From contig DUWA01000107.1 in the NCBI GenBank assembly GCA_012840755.1, forward strand, positions 1 through 5,061: a stretch of 5,061 nucleotides of DNA. Direction: 5' to 3'. Under the pieces are notes generated by a model. That model was not told the origin of the DNA and ran no database searches. It was given only the letters and a program-made list of their open reading frames with translations. The position numbers and the translations under genes are program-made. Shown one piece after another: positions 1 through 4,758 of this stretch (position 1 is the first letter of the stretch; each line of letters begins with the position of its first letter). Source of the DNA: Mycoplasmatota bacterium. Lineage in GTDB: Bacteria > Bacillota_I > Bacilli_A > RF39 > UBA660.

Positions 1-8
1 AAATATAT

Positions 9-45
9 AAAAAAAAGCATATTTTAATCAAAATTATGCTTTTTT
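9..45 (-). terminator. Intrinsic terminator of glyS
   Basis: Read on the minus strand, an 11-bp stem is formed by AAAAAAGCATA (positions 45 to 35) and TATGCTTTTTT (21 to 11). One base is bulged at 34, four further A/T pairs follow, and the loop is 26-29. The descending arm runs into eight T residues (16 to 9). It begins one base after the glyS stop codon (47-49), the expected place for a rho-independent terminator. Because A-tracts precede the stem, it could also work in the opposite direction. The only G/C pairs are the GC/GC core, so strength is moderate. Confidence 0.85.
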
Positions 46-46
46 A

Positions 47-1420
47 TTAATAAACTATTCTATCATTAATATATTTTTCAATTTCATCAACAGATACTAC
101 TACTTGTTTCATTGTATCTCTATCCCTAATAGTAACAGTATTATTATTAATTGTTTCATCATCAACAGTTATACAAAATGGAGTTCCTATAACATCTTGT
201 CTTCTATATCTTTTACCAATGCTTCCTGACTCATCATAAGATGTCATAAAATTTTTAGATAATTTTTCATATATTTCATGCGCTTTGTCAGTATGGTACT
301 TTTTCACAAGTGGTAAAACAGATACTTTATAAGGTGCAAGATAAGGATGAAGTTTTAGAACTTCTCTTATTTCCCCATTTTCAAGTTCTTCTTCAGTATA
401 TGCCTCAAACATAAAAGCTAAGAAACTTCTATCAAGACCATATGATGATTCAATTATAAAAGGTATGAATTTTTCATTAGTTTCTGGATCCAAGTATTCC
501 ATTTTCTCACCAGAATACTCTTGATGACGTTTAAGGTCATAATCAGTCCTATTGTGTGTTCCATTAATCTCACCAAAACCAAACGGGAATCTATACTCTA
601 TATCACAAGCAGCCTTAGCATAGTGTGCCAGTTTCTCATGATCGTGAAATCTTAGATTTTCTTCTTTAATTCCTAAATCCATATAAAATCTTTTTCCATA
701 TTCTTTGAAGTATTCATATAGCTCTATATCTGTTCCTTCTTTACAAAATGTTTGATATTCCATTTGTTCAAATTCTATGGTTCTAAAAGTGAAATTTCCA
801 GGAGTTATTTCGTTTCTGAACGCCTTACCAATTTGGCCAATACCAAACGGTAATTTTGCTCTTGTACTTCTTAAAGTATTTAAGTAATTTACATATTCTC
901 CTTGTGCATTTTCAGGTCTTAAGTATATTATTGTTTTTGTATCTTCTGTCACTCCTCTAAAAGTTTCAAACATTAAATTAAATTTTCTAATGTTCGTATA
1001 GTTTGTTTTTCCACATTTCGGACACGGTACTTTATTGGCATTAATATACTCAACCATTTCTTCATTACTCATGTTATCAGCATTAGCATCACTATTATAA
1101 TCATTAATTAAATTGTCTGCCCTATGACGCATTTTACATTCTTTACAATCTATAAGTGGATCTGAAAAACCAGCCACATGGCCGCTAGCTTCCCATACTC
1201 TAGGGTGCATCAGTATTCCAGCATCTACCTCATAACTATTCTTTCTTTCTTGAATAAACCTTTTTCTCCATGCATCTTTTATGTTGTTTTTCAACCTAGA
1301 ACCAAGTGGTCCATAATCCCAAGTATTTGCAAGCCCTCCATATATCTCACTACCTTGATATATAAACCCATATTGCTTACAAAAGTTTACCATTTTTTCC
1401 ATATTCATATTATTACTCAT
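47..1420 (-). CDS. glyS: Glycyl-tRNA synthetase (single-chain, dimeric type)
   Basis: A class II aminoacyl-tRNA synthetase that charges tRNA-Gly with glycine in the cytoplasm. It is the alpha2 (bacterial/eukaryotic-like) type, not the separate alpha/beta form. The 457-residue product is of usual length. Visible in order: the N-terminal motif with YGGLANTWDYGPLG (27-40); motif 1 region HPRVWEASGH (72-81); a likely zinc site with Cys92, Cys95, Cys133 and Cys136; motif 2 FRNEITP to FEQMEY (201-222); GEINGTHNRTDYDL (283-296); motif 3 ESSYGLDR (324-331); and the anticodon-binding domain (about 362-450). I chose ATG 1420-1418 because AAAGGAGG lies 5 nt upstream. An in-frame ATG 33 nt further upstream lies inside the regulatory leader, has no ribosome binding site, and would add residues not typical of the family. 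The gene has its own promoter and T-box leader and ends at an intrinsic terminator. Confidence 0.97.
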   Translation of the reverse strand: MSNNMNMEKMVNFCKQYGFIYQGSEIYGGLANTWDYGPLGSRLKNNIKDAWRKRFIQERKNSYEVDAGILMHPRVWEASGHVAGFSDPLIDCKECKMRHRADNLINDYNSDANADNMSNEEMVEYINANKVPCPKCGKTNYTNIRKFNLMFETFRGVTEDTKTIIYLRPENAQGEYVNYLNTLRSTRAKLPFGIGQIGKAFRNEITPGNFTFRTIEFEQMEYQTFCKEGTDIELYEYFKEYGKRFYMDLGIKEENLRFHDHEKLAHYAKAACDIEYRFPFGFGEINGTHNRTDYDLKRHQEYSGEKMEYLDPETNEKFIPFIIESSYGLDRSFLAFMFEAYTEEELENGEIREVLKLHPYLAPYKVSVLPLVKKYHTDKAHEIYEKLSKNFMTSYDESGSIGKRYRRQDVIGTPFCITVDDETINNNTVTIRDRDTMKQVVVSVDEIEKYINDRIVY

Positions 1421-1425
1421 ATTAT

Positions 1426-1433
1426 CCTCCTTT
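1426..1433 (-). promoter_or_regulatory. Ribosome binding site of glyS
   Basis: AAAGGAGG on the minus strand is a near-perfect Shine-Dalgarno sequence, separated by ATAAT from ATG 1420-1418. It fixes the glyS start and rules out the longer reading beginning at 1453. The core AAGGA is also complementary to UCCUU (1463 to 1459) in the 3' arm of the T-box antiterminator, so its accessibility may depend on the leader fold; that part is inference. Confidence 0.9.
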
Positions 1434-1436
1434 AAT

Positions 1437-1501
1437 AAAAAAAACTCTAGCATATTATAAGGACGAGTAAAACCCGCGGTTCCACCTTATTTATTCTAGA
1501 A
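1437..1501 (-). terminator. Possible regulated terminator in the T-box leader
   Basis: On the minus strand, UUCUAG (1501 to 1496) can pair with CUAGAG (1450 to 1445), enclosing the antiterminator region, and is followed directly by eight U residues (1444 to 1437). This is the only terminator-like arrangement I can draw in the leader, and the stem is weak (six pairs, one G-U). It would compete with the small Stem III-like hairpin, which uses the same UUCUAG. A conventional GC-rich terminator competing with the T-box core is not evident, so control could instead act on translation. Confidence 0.4.
1457..1490 (-). promoter_or_regulatory. T-box antiterminator hairpin
   Basis: The minus-strand RNA folds into the standard antiterminator. 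Helix A1 is AUAAGG (1490 to 1485) with CCUUAU (1462 to 1457). The seven-base bulge UGGAACC (1484 to 1478) receives the tRNA acceptor end. Helix A2 is GCGGG (1477 to 1473) with CUCGU (1467 to 1463), closing a UUUUA loop. All pairs were read from the sequence; two in A2 are G-U. The bulge base after UGG is A, matching U73 of tRNA-Gly. Confidence 0.88.
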
Positions 1502-1563
1502 GAATCATCTTTAAATATATGGCTCTAGGATTCCATCCCCGTCATCGCCTTTAATATATATAT

Positions 1564-1592
1564 ATTTTATTCGTTTTTTTGTTTTTAGTCAA
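1564..1592 (-). promoter_or_regulatory. Sigma-A-type promoter of glyS
   Basis: The minus strand shows TTGACT (1592 to 1587) as -35 and TAAAAT (1569 to 1564) as -10, separated by exactly 17 nt. Each hexamer differs from consensus at one position. The predicted transcription start is near 1557, a few bases before the folded T-box leader. It lies about 35 nt downstream of the PAP2 gene stop codon, so glyS is likely transcribed independently of the genes upstream. Confidence 0.75.
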
Positions 1593-1626
1593 TACACTAT
1601 AATTAATATTATCAAATTTTATACTT

Positions 1627-2070
1627 TTAAAAATAATAATAAAATACAAGTGCCATTATTATACCAAGTAAATAACCGAACAGCACCTCTAGAGGTTGAT
1701 GGCCTAACTCTTCTTTTAACTTTTCTATTTTCTCTTTTGGTGTTATTTTATATACTTTATCTGCCATTTTATTTATAGCTTCAGCCTGTAACCCACTTGC
1801 AGCTCTAATTCCCATTGCATCATATGATACTATTAAAGTAAAGATAAGCGAAACTGCAAATAACGGTCCTTTAAAATTTTCTGACAAACCTATAAGCATT
1901 GTTAAAGAAGAAGAAAAAGATGTATGTGAGCTAGGCATTCCACCAGTCCCATTAAAAATCCTTGCCCATCTGAACTTTTTATGTTCAATAGCATCTAAGA
2001 AAAATTTTATTGTTTGACATATAACAATAGTTATAATTGGTACAATTACAAATTTATTATCCAAACTCAT
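1627..2070 (-). CDS. yuiD: Divergent PAP2 family membrane protein (DUF212, YuiD-like)
   Basis: A 147-residue predicted membrane protein of the DUF212/YuiD family, distantly related to PAP2 lipid phosphatases. Recognisable family blocks are GGMPSSHT (43-50), matching the PAP2 PSGH motif; YDAMGIRAASGLQAEAIN (83-100); and LKEELGHQPLEVLFG (118-132), whose His124 may correspond to the PAP2 third motif. Hydrophobic segments lie near 6-26, 52-62, 69-86 and 127-146. The substrate is unknown; a role on isoprenoid or phospholipid phosphates is inferred only from the PAP2 resemblance. AGGAGT lies 8 nt upstream of the ATG, supporting this start. It sits between recO and the glyS promoter, with a possible promoter of its own. 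No strong terminator follows it, so some readthrough into the glyS leader is possible. The symbol is by family likeness to Bacillus YuiD, not proven orthology. Confidence 0.9.
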   Translation of the reverse strand: MSLDNKFVIVPIITIVICQTIKFFLDAIEHKKFRWARIFNGTGGMPSSHTSFSSSLTMLIGLSENFKGPLFAVSLIFTLIVSYDAMGIRAASGLQAEAINKMADKVYKITPKEKIEKLKEELGHQPLEVLFGYLLGIIMALVFYYYF

Positions 2071-2095
2071 ATAACTTCACTCCTATTTTCTATAA

Positions 2096-2104
2096 ATTAT
2101 AACA
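2096..2104 (-). promoter_or_regulatory. Possible extended -10 promoter of the PAP2 gene
   Basis: TGTTATAAT on the minus strand (2104 to 2096) is a perfect extended -10 element (TGnTATAAT). No good -35 hexamer is seen 16-18 nt upstream, where the DNA is only A/T-rich. A start near 2089 would leave an untranslated leader of about 18 nt carrying the ribosome binding site at 2084-2079. In such AT-rich DNA chance matches are common, but the TG extension and position just after recO favour it. Confidence 0.5.
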
Positions 2105-2112
2105 TATTAATT

Positions 2113-2145
2113 AAAAAAATTAAATCGTTTTTCAATTTAATTTTT
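2113..2145 (-). terminator. All-A/T hairpin at the recO stop codon, possible weak terminator
   Basis: On the minus strand, AAAAATTAAAT (2145 to 2135) pairs perfectly with ATTTAATTTTT (2125 to 2115) around a 9-nt loop, ending in a run of seven T residues (2119 to 2113). The recO stop codon (2139-2137) is inside the ascending arm. With eleven A-U pairs and no G-C pair it would be a weak terminator at best, though its place between recO and a new promoter fits the end of an operon. Confidence 0.4.
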
Positions 2146-2871
2146 GATTCCTATATCATAAATATATTGCTTTGTTTTCAAATAAAGTCCAGTATATTGA
2201 TCATAATACTTATTTAAAAAATCATCTATTTGTTTTTTTTCATTGTAATCTATATCTAATTTAGATATTTTAGAAATATCTAAATAATTAAACATCCTAA
2301 TTAACTTCAAAGTTTTTTCACTAACAATAAATTCATTAGTATAGCAACTTTTACAAACGTATCCTCCTTTTTCACTAGATATTGTAGTTATTGATGTAGT
2401 ACTCCCACATATACTACAACAATCTAAGATAGGCATAACTCCTAAATATTCTAAATATTTTAATTCCAAAATATTAGTAATAACAAAAGGATCAAAACCT
2501 TGATTTATTTTTTCTAATGAAAATATACATAAATCATATATTTTTTCATCACTGTTTTGCTTTGTTACTTGTTCTGTTAATTCAAGTATATAAGTTGAAA
2601 AACTTATTCTTTCAAAATTAGTTTTTATTAATTTAAAATTATCTATTATATCAACTGATATTAATGTCGATAGTTTACCTTCTTTATAATAAATATTGAA
2701 ATACCCATATGTTAATTTTGATGAAACACTTCTTAATTGGCTTTTTAATGTTCTGCAACCTTTTGACATTATACCTATAATCCCATATTCTTTAGTCAAA
2801 ACATTTATAATTTTGCTTGTTTCACCATATTCTTTTTCATTTAAGACTATACCTTCAACATATTTTATCAT
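2137..2871 (-). CDS. recO: DNA repair protein RecO
   Basis: RecO acts with RecR (and RecF) in the cytoplasm to displace SSB and load RecA on single-stranded DNA during recombinational repair. The 244-residue product is normal length. It has the N-terminal OB-fold region (1 to about 80) opening with EGIVLNEKEYGETSKI, a helical middle, and a C-terminal zinc site with CSIC (152-155) and CKSC (173-176), the four-Cys pattern common in Gram-positive RecO. I chose ATG 2871-2869 because GAGGT lies 6 nt upstream and MIKYVEGIVL is a typical RecO start. An in-frame ATG at 2895 adds eight residues but has no good ribosome binding site. It follows era and yqzL, a usual neighbourhood in Clostridia and Bacilli, probably as the last gene of that operon. 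The stop codon lies in an A/T hairpin. Confidence 0.95.
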   Translation of the reverse strand: MIKYVEGIVLNEKEYGETSKIINVLTKEYGIIGIMSKGCRTLKSQLRSVSSKLTYGYFNIYYKEGKLSTLISVDIIDNFKLIKTNFERISFSTYILELTEQVTKQNSDEKIYDLCIFSLEKINQGFDPFVITNILELKYLEYLGVMPILDCCSICGSTTSITTISSEKGGYVCKSCYTNEFIVSEKTLKLIRMFNYLDISKISKLDIDYNEKKQIDDFLNKYYDQYTGLYLKTKQYIYDIGIKN

Positions 2872-2877
2872 ATTATT

Positions 2878-2882
2878 ACCTC
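2878..2882 (-). promoter_or_regulatory. Ribosome binding site of recO
   Basis: GAGGT on the minus strand, six bases before ATG 2871-2869. It decides between two in-frame ATG codons; the upstream one (2895) has only an A-rich stretch before it, and this site would then lie inside the coding sequence. Confidence 0.75.
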
Positions 2883-2935
2883 TATTTTCTATCAATTAAT
2901 TCTTGTTCTATTAATCAATATACAATTAAAACTTA

Positions 2936-3022
2936 TCATTTCTTTTCACTTTGTTTATATTTTATATAATATTCTATTTTACCTGTAGTTCTAAACAAAT
3001 CCCAAAGTAATTTTCTATTCAT
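2936..3022 (-). CDS. yqzL: YqzL-like small protein
   Basis: A 28-codon gene reading MNRKLLWDLFRTTGKIEYYI and then KYKQSEKK, ending in TGA. It resembles the YqzL family of very short proteins found between era and recO in Bacilli and Clostridia, which share the pattern LLW-LF-TTG-I-YL-YK; the start, Trp7, and TTG-I block all match, and the position is exactly right. The function is unknown. The sequence looks like one or two amphipathic helices with a charged tail; no signal peptide or metal site is visible. AAAGGTGG lies 8 nt upstream of the ATG, a good ribosome binding site. It starts 64 nt after era stops and ends 64 nt before recO begins, so it is probably co-transcribed with both. The binding site is partly inside a 10-bp hairpin, which could limit translation. 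Confidence 0.85.
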   Translation of the reverse strand: MNRKLLWDLFRTTGKIEYYIKYKQSEKK

Positions 3023-3024
3023 AA

Positions 3025-3059
3025 AATATACCACCTTTCTTATTATATAGTGGTATATT
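3025..3059 (-). promoter_or_regulatory. Hairpin covering the yqzL ribosome binding site
   Basis: A perfect 10-bp inverted repeat. On the minus strand AATATACCAC (3059 to 3050) pairs with GTGGTATATT (3034 to 3025) across a 15-nt loop. The second arm includes the GTGG part of the yqzL Shine-Dalgarno AAAGGTGG (3038 to 3031). In RNA it would partly hide the site; in DNA it could be a protein-binding dyad. No T-run follows, so it is not an intrinsic terminator. Confidence 0.5.
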
Positions 3060-3086
3060 ATGTTATTTTTTATTCAGCAATCATTA

Positions 3087-3971
3087 TTATTCTAAATCAT
3101 TAAATCCTAATTCTGAAAAATATTTTTCTTTATCACGCCAATTTTTAATTGTTTTTATAAATAAATTTAGATAGACTTTTTTTCCGATTAATTCCTCTAA
3201 TTCTTTTCGTGCCTTAACCCCAATTTCTTTTATTTTACTTCCTTTATTACCTATAATTATTTTTTTTAATGAATCCCTATCAACTATTATTGCTGCATAG
3301 ATTATAAACTTATCTTTTTTCTTTTCAATTGTTTCAATTATACATGTTAATGAGTGAGGAACCTCTTCATGTGTAAGCTCAAACACTTTTTCTCTTATAA
3401 TTTCTGCCATTATAAATTCTTTACTTTTATTTGTATAATCATTTTTATCATAATATGCAATTTCATCTGGAAGGTAGTTTTTTAATACCTTTATGAGTTG
3501 ATTTATATTATCTTTTTTTAATGCAGAAACAGGAATAATTTCATTAAAATCCAACAAATCTTTATATTCAGTTATTCTAATTAATAATTCCTCTTTCGAT
3601 ATTTTGTCTATCTTATTTATTATTAAAAATATTGTTTTATTTAAATCTTTTAATTGATTTAAAATAAATTTGTCACCAGGACCTATTTTGCTTGTCGCTT
3701 CAACTAAAAAAAGAATAATATCTACATCCTTGATACTATAATAAGCTTGTCTATTAAGATATGTACCTAATTTGTGATTGGGCTTATGTATTCCTGGGGT
3801 ATCTACAAATACAATTTGAGTATCATCATCATTATAGATCCCTTGAATAGTATTTCTTGTTGTTTGTGGTTTGTCCGAAGTTATTGCTACCTTTTTTCCT
3901 ACAATACTATTTATTAATGTCGATTTTCCTACATTTGGTCTACCTATTAAACTTACAAACCCAGATTTCAT
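3087..3971 (-). CDS. era: GTPase Era
   Basis: Era is an essential GTPase that binds the 3' end of 16S rRNA through its KH domain and acts in 30S subunit maturation. The 294-residue product is typical length. G motifs: P-loop GRPNVGKST (10-18), switch I with PQTTRNT (35-41), DTPG (57-60), NKID (119-122) and SAL (149-151). The KH type 2 domain (about 200-280) carries the IIGNKGSKIK loop (239-248) and ends with the familiar NWRDKEKY. I chose ATG 3971-3969 because GAGGA lies 6 nt upstream and MKSGFVSLIGRPN is the normal Era start. A longer in-frame reading from 4004 would begin inside cdd and place extra residues before the P-loop. The start overlaps the cdd stop as ATGA, indicating translational coupling. 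ybeY in the same cluster acts in the same rRNA maturation pathway. Confidence 0.97.
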   Translation of the reverse strand: MKSGFVSLIGRPNVGKSTLINSIVGKKVAITSDKPQTTRNTIQGIYNDDDTQIVFVDTPGIHKPNHKLGTYLNRQAYYSIKDVDIILFLVEATSKIGPGDKFILNQLKDLNKTIFLIINKIDKISKEELLIRITEYKDLLDFNEIIPVSALKKDNINQLIKVLKNYLPDEIAYYDKNDYTNKSKEFIMAEIIREKVFELTHEEVPHSLTCIIETIEKKKDKFIIYAAIIVDRDSLKKIIIGNKGSKIKEIGVKARKELEELIGKKVYLNLFIKTIKNWRDKEKYFSELGFNDLE

Positions 3972-4354
3972 TTTAAATCCTCGATAGAAAAAGGATGTGG
4001 ACATAGTTCGCTTATTTTATAAGTTTTTGATTCTCCTTTGTTATTAAAACATACAACAGTACTATCTTTACTAAAAAACTCTACTAATAATTGTCTGCAA
4101 ATAAAACAACAAGTACTTATATTTTCATCATCAACCATTATAGCAATACTGTCAAAATCACCGATTTTATAACCATGACTTATCGCGGATACTATTGCAC
4201 TTCTTTCGGCACATATTGTTGCGCCATATGAAGCATTTTCGACATTTACACCATAAAATTCGCTTGCATCCTTCATGGTAACGATAGCTGCTACCCTAAA
4301 TTTTGAATATGGACTATATGAATTGTTCAATAGTTTCTGTAATTTTTCTTTCAT
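3968..4354 (-). CDS. cdd: Cytidine deaminase
   Basis: Hydrolyses cytidine and deoxycytidine to uridine and deoxyuridine in pyrimidine salvage; small homotetrameric type, 128 residues, usual length. Visible: SPYSKFRV (14-21) near the substrate pocket, NVENASYG (37-44), ICAERSA (47-53) with zinc ligand Cys48 and catalytic Glu50, and the second zinc block CCFICRQ (82-88) with ligands Cys83 and Cys86. The usual form of this block is PCGxCRQ, so the Pro and Gly are replaced by Cys and Phe. The C-terminal block reads ELCPHPFSIEDL rather than the more common LLPxAF form. All catalytic residues remain, so it should be active. The start has AAGGTG 5 nt upstream and shares one base with the dgkA stop (TAATG); its stop overlaps the era start by 4 nt. 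Confidence 0.95.
   Translation of the reverse strand: MKEKLQKLLNNSYSPYSKFRVAAIVTMKDASEFYGVNVENASYGATICAERSAIVSAISHGYKIGDFDSIAIMVDDENISTCCFICRQLLVEFFSKDSTVVCFNNKGESKTYKISELCPHPFSIEDLK
3978..3982 (-). promoter_or_regulatory. Ribosome binding site of era
   Basis: GAGGA on the minus strand, six bases before ATG 3971-3969 and inside the 3' end of cdd. It supports the 294-residue Era start rather than an in-frame ATG 33 nt upstream. Confidence 0.75.
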
Positions 4355-4758
4355 TATATCACCTTGAAAATTTCTAATATTTTTGGAGCAAATATTATAA
4401 CACCAGATACTGCAGCTGCTAAAGAAAATATGAATACTGCGGCTGATGCTGTATCTTTGGCAATTTTTGCAAGTGGATGAATATTTGGTGAAACTAAATC
4501 AACAACAGCTTCTAACGAAGTGTTTATTAATTCGGTTGCCATGACAAGTCCCATAAAAAGAACACAAAATAACCATTCCACTTTATCAATATCAAATATT
4601 ATGCCAAAAGTAACTACAATTATAACTGCAATTGCGTGTAATAACATACTTTGTTCGTACTTATAAGCATATTCTAACCCCTGGAATGAGTATTTAAAAC
4701 TATTGATCACTCTTTTTATTCCTCTTTTTTTATTTTTCTCTCTTAATTCCATATTCAT
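4354..4758 (-). CDS. dgkA: Undecaprenol/diacylglycerol kinase, DgkA family
   Basis: A small integral-membrane lipid kinase. Gram-positive members mainly phosphorylate undecaprenol to undecaprenyl phosphate, the carrier for peptidoglycan precursors, although the family is named for diacylglycerol. The 134-residue product is normal length. It shows an amphipathic N-terminal helix with NSFKYSFQGLEYAYKYE (19-35), and three membrane segments (about 39-55, 62-80 and 104-126). The family signature ATELINTSLEAVVDL (74-88) contains Glu76, Asn79, Glu83 and Asp87, followed by AKIAKDTASAAV (97-108). The ATG at 4758 has AGGAGGT 8 nt upstream, better spaced than the second ATG at 4752. It overlaps the end of ybeY by 29 nt in another frame, and its TAA stop shares a base with the cdd ATG. 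Undecaprenol as substrate is inferred from the Gram-positive context. Confidence 0.94.
   Translation of the reverse strand: MNMELREKNKKRGIKRVINSFKYSFQGLEYAYKYEQSMLLHAIAVIIVVTFGIIFDIDKVEWLFCVLFMGLVMATELINTSLEAVVDLVSPNIHPLAKIAKDTASAAVFIFSLAAAVSGVIIFAPKILEIFKVI

Larger units (their letters stand above)
1437..1557 (-). promoter_or_regulatory. Glycine T-box leader of glyS (short form)
   Basis: On the minus strand the leader carries the T-box signature AAGGTGGAACCGCGG (1488 to 1474). T-box leaders sense uncharged tRNA through a specifier codon in Stem I and the tRNA acceptor end in the antiterminator bulge. The bulge starts UGGA, which would pair with UCCA of a tRNA whose discriminator base is U73, as in bacterial tRNA-Gly, and the downstream gene is glyS. 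Upstream, a GGC/GCC-based hairpin (1549-1521) contains GAUGACGGGGAU, resembling the 5' side of Stem I. A small AUUCU-UCU-AGAAU hairpin (1505-1493) may be Stem III. The whole leader is only about 137 nt to the start codon, with no room for a normal distal Stem I. A GGA triplet followed by A at 1534-1532 is a possible specifier, but I cannot assign it firmly. The 5' end is estimated from the promoter. Confidence 0.88.

Noticed and set aside
1178..1435. Plus-strand open frame of 85 codons
   Set aside because: It lies wholly within the antisense of glyS and the start of its leader, shows no family resemblance, and has low-complexity hydrophobic content typical of an antisense shadow.
1421..1453. 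Upstream in-frame start for glyS (11 extra residues)
   Set aside because: The extension is encoded by the U-run and ribosome binding site of the leader and has no Shine-Dalgarno of its own; the ATG at 1420 has AAAGGAGG at ideal spacing.
1595..1626. Palindromic A/T stretch after the PAP2 gene as a terminator
   Set aside because: The stem ATAAT/ATTAT is only five A-T pairs and no T-run follows it.
2014..2217. Plus-strand open frame of 67 codons across the PAP2-recO junction
   Set aside because: Rich in Ile, Asn and Lys from AT-rich DNA, antisense to two clear genes, with no recognisable sequence or ribosome binding site.
2696..2899. Plus-strand open frame of 67 codons antisense to recO
   Set aside because: Shadow of the recO coding sequence, with no homology or start signal.
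2872..2935. Possible promoter between yqzL and recO (TTGATT, 17 nt, TTGATA)
   Set aside because: The -10 match is poor, and such matches are frequent in DNA this AT-rich; nothing else marks a transcription start.
3041..3080. TATAAT at 3047-3042 (minus strand) as a promoter for yqzL-recO
   Set aside because: The nearest -35-like sequence, TTGCTG (3080-3075), is 27 nt away, and the TATAAT falls in the hairpin loop; spacing does not support a promoter.
3082..3084. ATG right after era opening a four-codon frame
   Set aside because: Four codons with no ribosome binding site; no reason to call it a leader peptide.
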